64,000 nucleotides of DNA from JAKQEM01 sp964391185 (GCA_964391185.1 CAYMIX010000007.1:1-64000); one strand, 5' to 3'. Shown: positions 1 to 8,007, numbered from the stretch's first letter. Made by a program: numbers and translations. Notes: generated by a model not told the origin, from the letters alone.

Positions 1-302
1 GGTACTCCGTGAGCGACACGATCGTTATCTTCGATCGTATCCGCGATAACATGAACGAAGAAGGTAAGCGCGGTGGAGACATGGCAGAGATCGCTGACCG
101 CAGCTTGAGACAGAGCTTCACACGCACCATCAACACCGGTCTTGGCGCTCTCATTATGCTCTTCGCCCTCTTCTTCTTCGGCTCCGAAAGCATCCGCTGG
201 TTCATGTTGGCGCTCATTATCGGGACAATTATCGGCACATATTCTTCGTACTTTATCGCGACGCCACTCTTGGTGTATTGGAAGAAAAAGGCAAATCGCT
301 GA
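1..302 (+). CDS. secF: Protein translocase subunit SecF, C-terminal fragment
   Basis: Only the last ~100 residues are in the window; the reading frame is already open at base 3 and runs off the left edge. SecF is an inner-membrane subunit of SecDF, which uses the proton gradient to help pull proteins through SecYEG. The visible part starts with the family signature YSVSDTIVIFDRIRDN, followed by the conserved loop with NTGLGAL and two hydrophobic segments (about 45-62 and 66-88 of the visible part). It ends in a short basic tail and TGA. An internal GTG at base 9 is not the true start. The identification is firm. Confidence 0.95.
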   Translation, partial: YSVSDTIVIFDRIRDNMNEEGKRGGDMAEIADRSLRQSFTRTINTGLGALIMLFALFFFGSESIRWFMLALIIGTIIGTYSSYFIATPLLVYWKKKANR

Positions 303-485
303 ATAAGATGGTTATGTGGCAGTTTTTACAGTATTTGACATAGATTACAATATTTGTCTTGATTATAATAGTATTTTATTGTAAAACCACAGTAGGCCTT
401 TGACATCAAAGGTATTGCAAGGTTCACCCTCTCCTCTGTTGGAGTGGGTGTTATTGATTCTGTGTGTTCGTTTTGGAGCAAAGTC

Positions 486-1031
486 ATGTCAACCTCGAAT
501 CTCATCTTTTTCGGTGCCGCTTACTTCGTCGCAGTCAGCATGACCGTCGTGTACATGCGCCGCACGGCACCCGACCGCCTGGCGCGCAAGCGTTTGCGAA
601 AGGTCTGGAGCTGTTTGCCAAAGGGTGCCTTGGACGATGAACCTGATGGTGGGTTGTTCGGTTTCCTCCTCGAGGGGGTACACCCTGTCCATTGGCCGTT
701 TGACTGGGATGGCCACCTTCGGCCATTCTCCCGGCTCCTGCAAGAAGTGAAGCCCAAGGACGCCGCACGGCGTCTGCAGGGAGCAGAACGGAACGCGGGC
801 ATGACGCTCGAAGAAGCTTTCCGGCAGTACGATACTGCCGCACGTAAGAGGCTTCTTGAAGAGAAAATGGCGATCAAAGTTCACAACCTTGCGAAGGTGG
901 AAAAGTATATCGCGCTCCTCCCGCCTAACGAATCGCCGCAATCCTTGTCCTCATCGGTCGCCGCCTTGAGGGATAAATTGCTGATGGAGATCGAAGTCCT
1001 CAAGAAGGACATGGAAGCGTTCGTGACGTAA
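486..1031 (+). CDS. Hypothetical single-pass membrane protein, orphan cassette
   Basis: Not recognised. The product is 181 aa, with one N-terminal hydrophobic segment (about residues 5-24) followed by a basic stretch (RRTAPDRLARKRLRK) and a long charged, mostly helical region. This suggests an inner-membrane anchor with a cytoplasmic domain. I chose ATG 486 because GGAG at 475-478 lies 7 nt upstream; a GTG at 444 in the same frame has no such support. The gene stands alone, with a strong terminator after it. Its codons are G/C-richer at third positions than trigger factor next door, a trait shared with six other orphan cassettes in this window. Confidence 0.6.
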   Translation: MSTSNLIFFGAAYFVAVSMTVVYMRRTAPDRLARKRLRKVWSCLPKGALDDEPDGGLFGFLLEGVHPVHWPFDWDGHLRPFSRLLQEVKPKDAARRLQGAERNAGMTLEEAFRQYDTAARKRLLEEKMAIKVHNLAKVEKYIALLPPNESPQSLSSSVAALRDKLLMEIEVLKKDMEAFVT

Positions 1032-1052
1032 TACCTGACTGTGTCAATGCTA

Positions 1053-1086
1053 CACCCCCTCCCATATTGGGCGGGGGTGGTTTTTT
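1053..1086 (+). terminator. Rho-independent terminator
   Basis: A G/C-rich hairpin (CACCCCC ... GGGGGTG, with inner CCC/GGG pairs) is followed directly by TTTTTT. It ends the 486-1031 transcript. Confidence 0.85.
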
Positions 1087-1149
1087 GGTGTGTGTAAAAA
1101 AAGACTCCCAATTGACGACTGCTTTGCGCATAGGCAAGCTCTCCGCACT

Positions 1150-2430
1150 ATGACAACCGAACGCCTATCCGTCCAAAAGCTCCCAAAGAACCGTGTCGAA
1201 GCGACATTGCGCATAGATGAAGCGGAATACAGCGCTGCAGAAGCCAAGGCGCTTCAGCACCTGGCAGAAAATGTACAAGTGAAAGGCTTCCGCCCAGGCC
1301 ATGCGCCAGCGGATATGGTGCGCAGCAAAGTATCGCCAGACCAGCTTTTCGAGGAGGCAGTCCGCATGATTTTGCGTGATTCAATGGAAGGAATGGTCAC
1401 CGAACACAAGATCATGCCGGTAATCCCACCAAAAGTAGAGGTGCAGTCACGCATGCCTGTCGTCGTCAAAGTGACATTCGTTGAGCGTCCAGAGGTTACC
1501 CTCAAGAATCCAGATTCATTGAAGGGTGAGAAAAAAGAAGTGGAGATCAACCAGAAAGATGTCGATCGTGTGATGGCTTCTGTTTTGCAGGATCATAAAA
1601 CAGTGACGCCCGTTGATCGCGCAGCCAAGGATGGTGATCAGGTCGTCATGAACTTCCATGCGACAGATGAAAATAACGCGGAGATCGCTGGACTAAAAGC
1701 TGAAGGATATGCAGCAACTATTGGCAGCAAGACATTGCTCCCAGGGTTTGAAGACGCACTCGTTGGCATCAAAAAAGGCGAGAGCAAAACATTCACACTT
1801 ACACTCCCAGAAAAGTTCCAGGCAGAAGCATTGCGCAACAAGCCTGCAACATTCCACGTGACCGCGCAGCGCGTCGAAGAAATTACGTTGCCTGAGCTCA
1901 CCGATGCATTCGCGAAGGAAAAGCTCAACGCCGAAAGCGCTGATGCATTTAAGAAGATGGTAACGGATTCTATCCGCGCACAGGAAGAAGAATTTGTGCG
2001 CATGGACCGCGAGCGCACCCTCATGGATGCCATCCGCACAGCAACAACTGTCGACCTTGCCGATGAGCTCCTCGAAGAAGAGGTTCGGGGAATGATCCAA
2101 GAATGGAGTGATCAATTAGCTCAACAGGGAAAGACCATTATGGAGGTGCTCGAACAGCAGAAGAAAACGCCAGAGCAGGTAGAAGCGGAAATGAAAGAAC
2201 AGGCCAACGACCGTTGGAGACTTCGCCTTGGTATTGGCAAGCTGATTGAGCATCACAAAATCGAGCTCAGCCCAGAAGAATTGGATGCAGCTTTTACAGG
2301 CTTCCAGTCACGCTTGTCACCAGAGGAACAGACAAAAGCCGCTGATGAATGGCAGAAGCGCGGAAACCTCTATGAAGAAATTCGTTGGAGGACGATGGTG
2401 GATAAATTGATGAATCTGCTCCTCGCTTAA
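1150..2430 (+). CDS. tig: Trigger factor, ribosome-associated chaperone and prolyl isomerase
   Basis: Trigger factor sits at the ribosome exit tunnel and shields nascent chains. The ribosome-docking loop GFRPGHAP is at residues 46-53. A FKBP-type PPIase domain follows at about 150-235 (GDQVVMNFHAT ... LLPGFEDALVGIKKGESKTF), then a long helical C-terminal chaperone domain. The length is 426 aa, close to the usual ~430. ATG 1150 was chosen because the family N-terminus starts here; an upstream GTG at 1090 would add 20 unrelated residues just after the preceding terminator. No Shine-Dalgarno is visible. The gene is convergent with the Rel-type gene. Confidence 0.95.
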   Translation: MTTERLSVQKLPKNRVEATLRIDEAEYSAAEAKALQHLAENVQVKGFRPGHAPADMVRSKVSPDQLFEEAVRMILRDSMEGMVTEHKIMPVIPPKVEVQSRMPVVVKVTFVERPEVTLKNPDSLKGEKKEVEINQKDVDRVMASVLQDHKTVTPVDRAAKDGDQVVMNFHATDENNAEIAGLKAEGYAATIGSKTLLPGFEDALVGIKKGESKTFTLTLPEKFQAEALRNKPATFHVTAQRVEEITLPELTDAFAKEKLNAESADAFKKMVTDSIRAQEEEFVRMDRERTLMDAIRTATTVDLADELLEEEVRGMIQEWSDQLAQQGKTIMEVLEQQKKTPEQVEAEMKEQANDRWRLRLGIGKLIEHHKIELSPEELDAAFTGFQSRLSPEEQTKAADEWQKRGNLYEEIRWRTMVDKLMNLLLA

Positions 2431-2508
2431 TTACGCGTTGATTCGAAACACACGTTCTTCGTTAATTCGCAGGATGTTTGTTTCGAAGAACGAATCAACG
2501 AATTACGC
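2431..2508. repeat. Nested inverted repeat between convergent tig and rel genes
   Basis: CGTTGATTCG (2436-2445) pairs with CGAATCAACG (2491-2500), and GTTCTTCG (2454-2461) with CGAAGAAC (2484-2491). The arms are built from related words (TTGATTCG, TTAATTCG) and the right arm overlaps the stop codon of the Rel-type gene. There is no U-tract, so it is not a typical terminator. It resembles the arms that flank the four-helix-bundle genes, but without a gene inside. Confidence 0.7.
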
Positions 2509-4431
2509 TTTTTGCCGCACCCACGTCACCCCAATCCGTCGTTCCGGGTTACCGTTACGAATATGTTTACATGTTGAGCGATGCACGCGAACCACGCCAT
2601 CACGTCCGACGACACCCGTGATTTCTTTGCACACACCTTCATCAGCCTTGCAGCAACGAGCATAGCGAACAGGCATCGGGATATCCCCTTCTACTTGAGC
2701 AACAGCGGGCGATGATGGCGGCGGTGCTTTGTGTTTTACATCTGCAATCCGTCGCATTTTTTCAGCCCATTCATGGAGTGCGTCGAGGTGTGGAAGAATC
2801 GATGATGGCTGCTGCGCACTCTGACCAATGCTCACAAGGACGTCCTCTCGTTCTGCTTGTGTGAGGCGCTTACCATCAAAGAGTTTGAGTAAACTCAAAT
2901 CGGGATCCAAATGCGGCAAATGCTGACGGTGTAATTCAGTATTCAATAATTCACGACCGAGCTGCACAAATGCCGGACGATCCTGCGCGAGCAAGTAACG
3001 CTTAAGACGCGACTTTGCAGCAGTTGTCTTGAGTAACTGCATCCAGTTAGAGGAAGGATGTGGTTCATGGTGTTTGATGATTTCAACAATGTCTCCATTC
3101 TCAAGGCGATACGTCAGTGGCACGATATTTCCGTTCACACGCGCAGCCTTGTAACACAAGCCCAACATCGTGTGCACGTTGAAAGCAAAGTCGAGCGGCG
3201 TTGCACCTTCCGGGAGTTCGATGATGTCTCCTTTTGGCGTGAGGGCAAAAATGTGATCTGTCAGAACAGAACGCTTCGTGGTTTCTTCCAATGGTTGCTG
3301 GAGCGAAAGTGCACGTTGAAGCTGTGCGCGGCGCTTGGCGTACTGCACAGCTCCACCTTCTTTGTAGCTCCAGTGTGCGGCAATACCCAGGTCTGCTTCG
3401 CGATGCATCGCTTCGGTACGTATTTGCACTTCGATAAATATTCCCTCAGGAACACCCGGCAAACGCGCGAGTGTTGTGTGCAAACTCTGGTAACCGTTTG
3501 GCTTGGGGAAGGCGATATAATCTTTGAAACGATTCACCACTGGATGTCCGATGCGGTGTAGTTGTCCCAATGTTTGGTAACACTCTGATTCTGTTTTGAC
3601 GATAACGCGCAAGGCAAAGAGATCGTAAATGTCTTCCACATGCGTCACACTTTTATGTCGCATTTTTTGAAAAATACTATACGGCTGCTTTTCGCGTCCT
3701 TCCACGCGCGCAACAATCCCCGCTTCTGCAAGGTGTTCCGTCAGCGACCGCGCTGATTCATTGAGGAAATCTCCATTGCGTGTATGAATCTGATGGAGTT
3801 GTTCCTCGATGCGATTGCTGTCGATCGGGTACGCAACGGGAAACGCTTTCGATTCCATCTGATGCTTCAGCGAGTAAATACCAAGACGTGCAGCAACTGG
3901 TGCAAAAAGCAAAAGCACATCACGACAGATCGATCGGCGAATATCCGGACTAAGCGTTTCTAATTTCCCGAGTTTGTACTTATGTTCACAGAGAATGAGC
4001 AGCACCACGCGAATATCATCGGACACGCGGAGGAGCATCAGACGCAAGTTCTCCAGCGACATGCGACGATTTTTCATCGTCACATGCGAAAGCAAGTGTG
4101 TGCCACTCACGATGGCGCGAACCGATGGGCCGTACTTTTCTTCAAGATCATCAAGGGTCCAGAGTTTTGTATCGAGAACGTGGTGCAGCAAACACGCGAT
4201 GATTCCTTCATCGTCTACGTCGAAAGGCAACACCGTATCAAACACACCTAAACAATGTGAGAGCAACCTTTCTCCCGTCCAATGCAGCTGATCGCCATAC
4301 ATCGCAGCGGCATCAGAAAATGCTTCGCGTAATCGTTCGAGGTTTGATTCCGGCGTGCGCAACGACCGCTGGATTAACAAGCGTTCAAAGATGCTCGCCT
4401 CGACCGCCGGAATCAGAAGTTGCAACGCCAT
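2503..4431 (-). CDS. rel: RelA/SpoT-family (p)ppGpp synthetase with altered HD motif
   Basis: The family makes the alarmone (p)ppGpp from ATP and GTP/GDP, and many members also hydrolyse it. The product is 642 aa from ATG 4431. The synthetase domain is intact: DIYDLFALRV, RFKDYIA, KPNGYQSLHTT and the catalytic EVQIRT. A TGS domain follows (DHIFALTPKGDIIELPEGATP) and then a Cys/His-rich segment (RYARCCK ... STCKHIR); a terminal ACT domain appears to be absent. The hydrolase region reads LLHHVLDT where the family has LLHDVVEDT, so the HD pair is HH (residues 83-84). RFKD is the RXKD type found in bifunctional Rel. TTGGTA-N16-TACATT ends 10 nt before ATG 4431, supporting this start; a GTG at 4485 is also open. 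Confidence 0.9.
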   Translation of the reverse strand: MALQLLIPAVEASIFERLLIQRSLRTPESNLERLREAFSDAAAMYGDQLHWTGERLLSHCLGVFDTVLPFDVDDEGIIACLLHHVLDTKLWTLDDLEEKYGPSVRAIVSGTHLLSHVTMKNRRMSLENLRLMLLRVSDDIRVVLLILCEHKYKLGKLETLSPDIRRSICRDVLLLFAPVAARLGIYSLKHQMESKAFPVAYPIDSNRIEEQLHQIHTRNGDFLNESARSLTEHLAEAGIVARVEGREKQPYSIFQKMRHKSVTHVEDIYDLFALRVIVKTESECYQTLGQLHRIGHPVVNRFKDYIAFPKPNGYQSLHTTLARLPGVPEGIFIEVQIRTEAMHREADLGIAAHWSYKEGGAVQYAKRRAQLQRALSLQQPLEETTKRSVLTDHIFALTPKGDIIELPEGATPLDFAFNVHTMLGLCYKAARVNGNIVPLTYRLENGDIVEIIKHHEPHPSSNWMQLLKTTAAKSRLKRYLLAQDRPAFVQLGRELLNTELHRQHLPHLDPDLSLLKLFDGKRLTQAEREDVLVSIGQSAQQPSSILPHLDALHEWAEKMRRIADVKHKAPPPSSPAVAQVEGDIPMPVRYARCCKADEGVCKEITGVVGRDGVVRVHRSTCKHIRNGNPERRIGVTWVRQKA

Positions 4432-4559
4432 GTGAAAAGCGAATGTAACACACTGCTTCTGTTTACCAAACTTCGATGCCTCCACACCCTACCCCATTTC
4501 CCTACAATTGATCAAAATGGATATTTAAAACAAGAAATAGGCCTCCGCAATAAATTTTC

Positions 4560-4587
4560 TTGACTCCATGCGCGAATAGAATATGAT
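4560..4587 (+). promoter_or_regulatory. Promoter of the rplJ-rplL operon
   Basis: TTGACT (4560-4565), a 16-nt spacer and TATGAT (4582-4587) form a near-consensus housekeeping promoter. It would give a leader of about 240 nt ahead of rplJ. Confidence 0.75.
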
Positions 4588-4591
4588 GGAC

Positions 4592-4834
4592 ACCTGTCCG
4601 AAGACCGAGGGCATTAGGCCGCAGGCCGAAGGTAAGCCCCTCCGAGGTATACAGCATCGCTCATCCGGCTCCGGCTTGGTGATTCGTGTCGTGTACCTCG
4701 TTGGTCTCCCGGACGGAGATCAACGATTTTTTTGTGTCCGGTTCGAGGCTCTCGTCCCTATAGGACTCGGCATCTCACCGTGACAACAACGAAAATAGAA
4801 GACCTCCTTACTGTCGTACCTCCTTACTTTTTAT
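4592..4834 (+). promoter_or_regulatory. Structured rplJ leader (L10 leader type)
   Basis: This is a long G/C-rich untranslated leader between the promoter and rplJ. It contains several hairpins, including GGCCGCAGGCC and CCGGAC ... GTCCGG around a T7 tract (about 4709-4740). Position and layout fit the ribosomal protein L10 leader, to which the L10-L12 complex binds to repress its own operon. That assignment comes from context and general resemblance, not from a covariance-model hit. The segment 4740-4786 recurs in the pnp leader. The last 33 nt contain the word ACCTCCTTACT twice (4802-4812 and 4818-4828) and no Shine-Dalgarno. Confidence 0.7.
4740..4786 (+). promoter_or_regulatory. Leader motif shared with pnp (copy 1)
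   Basis: GGTTCGAGGC (4740-4749) and GGCATCTCACCGTGACAA (4769-4786) are identical, base for base, to two blocks upstream of pnp; only the insert between them differs (19 nt here, 5 nt there). It can fold as GGU/ACC, a UC bulge, GAG/CUC, an AU bulge, GCU/GGC, and an apical GUCC/GGAC hairpin. Confidence 0.7.
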
Positions 4835-5476
4835 ATGGCCCTCACCCGAGATCAGAAATCGGCACAGCTCGCAGAGCTCAAGGACAGCTTGCAGAAAAGC
4901 CAGTCCGTGATCTTCGCTCACTACCTCGGCCTCAACGTGGCTGATGTCAGCAGCCTTCGTGCCGAGCTCAAGAAGAGCAAATCTGAAATGAAAGTAGCAA
5001 AGAAAACACTCATGCAGATCGCTGCAAAAGAGCTCAACATGCCAGAACTAACTGATGAATTGCTCAATGGAGCTGTTGCCTGCATCTTCAGCTACGAAGA
5101 TCCGCTCAGCGGCGCTCAGATCGCATTCAAGTTTAGCAAGTCCCATCAGCAAGTAGAGCTTATTGGAGGTGTATTCGAAGGTAAACTCCTCACCAAAGAA
5201 GAAGCTGTTCGCCTCGCGAAGATCCCAAGTAAAATCCAACTCCTCGGCATGTTCGCCGCTATGCTTAACAGTCCGCTTACATCGTTTGCACGTGGACTCA
5301 GTGAACTCGCAAAGCAGAAAGAAGCACCAGTTACCGAGGCAGCTCCAAAAGCTGAAGCATCCACCTCCGCATCTGATGCTACGGTGGACAGGCCTGCTGC
5401 AGAAACAACTCCGAAGACTGAGGAACAACCACAATCCTCTGAATCTTCTGCATCGTCTGAATCCTCCCCTTCGTAA
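4835..5476 (+). CDS. rplJ: Large ribosomal subunit protein L10
   Basis: L10 anchors L7/L12 dimers to the stalk base of the 50S subunit. The first ~165 residues follow the family pattern (MALTRDQKSAQLAELKDS..., VIFAHYLGLNVADVSSLR, KVAKKTLMQIA). At 213 aa it is longer than the usual ~165-175 because of a low-complexity tail from about residue 165, rich in Ala, Glu, Pro, Ser and Thr and ending in a Ser-rich stretch. No Shine-Dalgarno precedes ATG 4835; CCTCCTTAC-type words lie there instead. It is followed 39 nt later by rplL, with which it forms an operon. Confidence 0.95.
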   Translation: MALTRDQKSAQLAELKDSLQKSQSVIFAHYLGLNVADVSSLRAELKKSKSEMKVAKKTLMQIAAKELNMPELTDELLNGAVACIFSYEDPLSGAQIAFKFSKSHQQVELIGGVFEGKLLTKEEAVRLAKIPSKIQLLGMFAAMLNSPLTSFARGLSELAKQKEAPVTEAAPKAEASTSASDATVDRPAAETTPKTEEQPQSSESSASSESSPS

Positions 5477-5515
5477 CCCTTTTTACCCCTTCTATCTCTC
5501 TTATCCCCAATTACT

Positions 5516-5917
5516 ATGGCTGATACAGCTACCATCGAGCTCTCCTCAGAGGAGAAGGCCGTGATTACCGCCCTCGAGAAGCTCAACGTTGTCTCTCTGA
5601 ACAACGTCGTTAAATACATGGAAGAAACATACGGAATCTCTGCTGCTCCAGTCGCTATGGCTGGTGGTGCAGGAGGTGGCGACGCCGGTGGCGCTGCTGC
5701 AGAAAAGTCTACATTCAACGTTGAACTCACTGAAGCTGGTGCTCAGAAGATCGGTGTTATCAAGGTTGTGAAGGAAATCACGGGCCTTGGTCTCGCTGAA
5801 GCGAAGGGTCTCGTCGACGGCGCTCCAAAGGTAATCAAGGAAAACGTTGCAAAAGCTGATGCTGATGAAATGAAGACGAAGCTCGAAGCTGCAGGTGCTA
5901 AGGTTACATTGAAGTAA
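5516..5917 (+). CDS. rplL: Large ribosomal subunit protein L7/L12
   Basis: This is the stalk protein that recruits translation GTPases. The 133-aa product has the N-terminal dimerisation helices (about 5-40), a Gly/Ala hinge (GGAGGGDAGGAAA, about 51-63), and the conserved C-terminal domain (EKSTFNVELTEAG...KIGVIKVVKEITGLGLAEAKGLVDGAPK). No Shine-Dalgarno is visible before ATG 5516. It is the second gene of the rplJ operon, with a terminator right after it. Confidence 0.97.
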   Translation: MADTATIELSSEEKAVITALEKLNVVSLNNVVKYMEETYGISAAPVAMAGGAGGGDAGGAAAEKSTFNVELTEAGAQKIGVIKVVKEITGLGLAEAKGLVDGAPKVIKENVAKADADEMKTKLEAAGAKVTLK

Positions 5918-5942
5918 ATCATCTGAAACGCTGAATATAAAG

Positions 5943-5968
5943 AAGACGGTCGAAAGGCCGTCTTTTTT
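5943..5968 (+). terminator. Rho-independent terminator after rplL
   Basis: AGACGGTC-gaaa-GGCCGTCT (one G/T-type mismatch near the loop) is followed by TTTTTT. It closes the rplJ-rplL transcript, so the repeat element just downstream is not simply the rplL 3' UTR. Confidence 0.85.
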
Positions 5969-6048
5969 GTGCTATGGCTGGCAAGGACCAAAGAAACAAG
6001 AAACAAAGAAAGGTCACAAAACCCAAGTCATCAATAACGAAACCGGAG

Positions 6049-6220
6049 GGGTGGCGCTTCAGTGGGGGTGTTGGGGAAGGCCCCGATCGTTTGTCGACGC
6101 GACGGGTCCGAAGCCTTGGAGGACCCGGCGAGGAGACACGGGGCCGGGAGGAGGAGTGTTTGAAGCGCCGGCGCTTTGGCGCCACCTTTGTCGCCCTACA
6201 AAGGTGGCAAAGAACTCCTT
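6049..6220 (+). repeat. Structured ~170-nt repeat element, copy A
   Basis: First of three related elements, all on the + strand. Pairings: P1 GGCGCTTCA (6053-6061) with TGAAGCGCC (6161-6169); P2 GGCCCCG (6079-6085) with CGGGGCC (6139-6145); P3 CGGGTCC (6103-6109) with GGACCCG (6121-6127); terminal P4 GCCACCTTTGT (6181-6191) with ACAAAGGTGGC (6198-6208). GGGGAAGGCCCCGATCGT and CACGGGGCCGGG are shared by all copies. It occupies the 476-nt gap between the rplL terminator and the zinc-ribbon gene. A short open frame crosses it but has no coding character. The remainder of the gap, to about 6300, shows nothing else I can name. Confidence 0.85.
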
Positions 6221-6301
6221 TGGAACCAGCTACGAATCACACTCTTCATCAGGTTGCACCTATTAACCAACTGACATGTTTGCATTAGCTGTAACCTTCA
6301 T

Positions 6302-6329
6302 TTGACAAACTTTCAGAACCATGTACACT
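6302..6329 (+). promoter_or_regulatory. Promoter of the zinc-ribbon gene
   Basis: TTGACA (6302-6307), 16 nt, TACACT (6324-6329). It implies a leader of about 110 nt before 6445. Confidence 0.65.
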
Positions 6330-6444
6330 TTGGATACAACAGCGTCCTTCGTTCAAGCTAAACGGTTCCGATACGCCAAAAGCACATCGCCCACCGAGAA
6401 ACTCAGAGAAGGTACCTGTCCTTAATTTCTTTCTCTTTCTCGTT

Positions 6445-6729
6445 ATGGCTGATGATCAGCAGCTACAGTGCCGCGATTGCGGTTCATCCTTCACGTTCAC
6501 TGGTGGTGAACAGGAATTTTACGCAAGCAAGGGCTTGAGCGCTCCACAGCGTTGCAAGGCCTGCCGCGACCAGCGCAAGGAACAGCGCGCATCCGCTCCA
6601 CGCGATATGCACGATGCTATCTGTGCTCAGTGTGGTGCTGCCTGCCAGGTTCCGTTCAAGCCACGCCCTGTTGAAGAGGGTGGCCGTCCAGTTCTCTGCA
6701 AGGCATGCTTCAGCGCATCCCGCGCCTAA
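6445..6729 (+). CDS. Small zinc-ribbon protein
   Basis: The 94-aa protein carries four Cys pairs: CRDC (about 9-12), CKAC (about 37-40), CAQC (about 60-63) and CKAC (about 85-88). The first half matches the small zinc-ribbon family with the pattern CxxCG...F...GEQEFYxxKGL...P.RCKxCR; the second half (CAQCGA..QVPFKPR...PVLCKAC) is a second treble-clef or ribbon unit often fused to it. It probably binds two zinc ions. Partner and role are unknown; RNA or protein binding is only a guess. The gene has its own promoter and terminator. Confidence 0.8.
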   Translation: MADDQQLQCRDCGSSFTFTGGEQEFYASKGLSAPQRCKACRDQRKEQRASAPRDMHDAICAQCGAACQVPFKPRPVEEGGRPVLCKACFSASRA

Positions 6730-6764
6730 GGCACTAAAGGACGTTTCTACAAACGCACCTAAAG

Positions 6765-6800
6765 AACGCTCCGTCACTCGCAAGAGTACGGGGCGTTTTT
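6765..6800 (+). terminator. Rho-independent terminator
   Basis: AACGC-t-CCGT ... ACGG-g-GCGTT followed by TTTT, 36 nt after the zinc-ribbon stop codon. Confidence 0.75.
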
Positions 6801-6838
6801 CGTTGATGTGCAATAGTTCATGCTATGATCATGCCCAC

Positions 6839-7276
6839 ATGAAACAATTTATGCATTCATCCGTCTTTTGGGTTCCGTTCGCGATTACTTTTTTCTTCGC
6901 GGAACTCTTTTTTGCATGGGAGCTCGGATATTTCATCAACGTTATCCCCTCTTACCCGCGACCATACGCAACAAACGGTGAGGTGATCTTCACCGGAATC
7001 ATCGGATTCTTGCTCGCGGTGAACGTCGGGCTTATCGCATGGCAACGACGATTCGGTCACTGCCCCATCGGCGTCAAGCGTGCAAGCGGAGCGGCAGGCT
7101 TGATAGGAGCACTCACGTTAATCTGTCCTGCCTGTGTACTCCTTCCTGCAGGCATCGCTGGCGCTGGTTTTATCTTCGCCGCACTCACTCCACACCTCAT
7201 TCTCCTGCGCATCATTGCAATTTTCGTGCTCCTTGTTGCTACATGGATGTTATGGCCCAAAAAACGCAGAAAATAG
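6839..7276 (+). CDS. Four-TM membrane protein with a CxxC in a membrane helix
   Basis: Not assigned to a family. The 145-aa protein has about four hydrophobic segments (about 9-30, 45-65, 82-105 and 115-137). The third contains LICPACVLLPAG, a CxxC motif within or at the edge of the membrane; such pairs can bind metal or do thiol exchange, but nothing here shows which. It ends in a basic tail (KKRRK). ATG 6839 is supported by TATGAT at 6824-6829, 9 nt upstream (leaderless type). The 3' end overlaps the next gene by about 30 nt, so the two are likely translated together. Confidence 0.6.
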   Translation: MKQFMHSSVFWVPFAITFFFAELFFAWELGYFINVIPSYPRPYATNGEVIFTGIIGFLLAVNVGLIAWQRRFGHCPIGVKRASGAAGLIGALTLICPACVLLPAGIAGAGFIFAALTPHLILLRIIAIFVLLVATWMLWPKKRRK

Positions 7277-8007
7277 TATCAACGCGTCATAGAGAAATAG
7301 ATCTCCTGCGCACAACTGCCATCTTGATGATGGTCATCTATCACACAGCATTCGATCTCTCGCATTTTTATGGATATGCGCTCAATGTATTGAGCGGACC
7401 TTGGCTTATCTTCCAACAAATCACCGCATCTCTATTTTTACTCCTTGTTGGCATCAGTGCTGCAATTTCATTCTGGAGATCCAATGTCTGGTGGAAACAC
7501 ATCTATCGCTTCGCACGGGTCGGAGCGGCGGCAATGATCGTTTCTATTGCTACGTATATCATCGATACAGAGACATTTGTGCGTTTTGGCATTCTGCATT
7601 TAGTAGCTGTTTCTGCGCTTCTTCTCCCATTGATTGCGGGGCTCAAAGAACGAACAATTGTCCTGGGAGCAATTATCCTGGCACTGCAGCCAATCATCAG
7701 CAGTATTCATCATGAAGCATCGTGGTTGATCCCCGTGGGATTCCGACCGAGTATGTTCCGGACAGTTGATTACTTCCCCATAGTGCCATGGTTTGGGGTG
7801 ATATTGATTGGATATGGGATCGGGTACTTCTGGTACGTACGAAAGCTACGAGCATTGAGTTCCGAGAAACGAGAAGCACTTGTGACTCGTAACTCTTTTC
7901 TCAACACTCTCTTGTGGCCCGGTCGCCACGCACTCCTCGTGTATGTCCTCCATCAACCAATCATACTCTTCATTCTCTGGACAGTGTTTGGCATGCCGAC
8001 GTACTAA
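7243..8007 (+). CDS. DUF1624/HGSNAT-like membrane acyltransferase-type protein
   Basis: This is a polytopic membrane protein of 254 aa. Its N-terminus REIDLLRTTAILMMVIYHTAFDL matches the DUF1624 pattern (R.xEIDxLRGxAIxxMxxxHxxFD) related to the catalytic domain of heparan-alpha-glucosaminide N-acetyltransferase, with the membrane-embedded His conserved. About seven TM segments follow, and the end GRHALLVYVLHQPII also fits the family. Acetyl transfer to a sugar or lipid is inferred from the family only. The start is ATG 7243 or 7252, both inside the end of the preceding gene. It is convergent with the dehydrogenase gene. Confidence 0.75.
   Translation: MDVMAQKTQKIVSTRHREIDLLRTTAILMMVIYHTAFDLSHFYGYALNVLSGPWLIFQQITASLFLLLVGISAAISFWRSNVWWKHIYRFARVGAAAMIVSIATYIIDTETFVRFGILHLVAVSALLLPLIAGLKERTIVLGAIILALQPIISSIHHEASWLIPVGFRPSMFRTVDYFPIVPWFGVILIGYGIGYFWYVRKLRALSSEKREALVTRNSFLNTLLWPGRHALLVYVLHQPIILFILWTVFGMPTY

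Noticed and set aside
1090..1149. N-terminal extension of trigger factor from GTG 1090
   Set aside because: The 20 extra residues are unlike the family, and the start would fall in the T-tract region of the preceding terminator.
2438..2665. Open frame on the + strand after tig
   Set aside because: It runs through an inverted repeat into the antisense of the Rel-type gene and has no coding features.
4740..4749. GGTTCGA in the shared leader motif as a tRNA T-arm mimic
   Set aside because: The seven bases match the T-loop consensus, but the surrounding sequence does not form a T arm or any other tRNA arm, and the hairpin with UC/AU bulges explains the conservation better.
5974..6288. Open frames of ~100 codons across structured element A
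   Set aside because: They follow the G/C-rich repeat, have no recognisable protein features, and corresponding frames are not preserved in copies B and C. The paired-arm conservation is explained better by a folded element.
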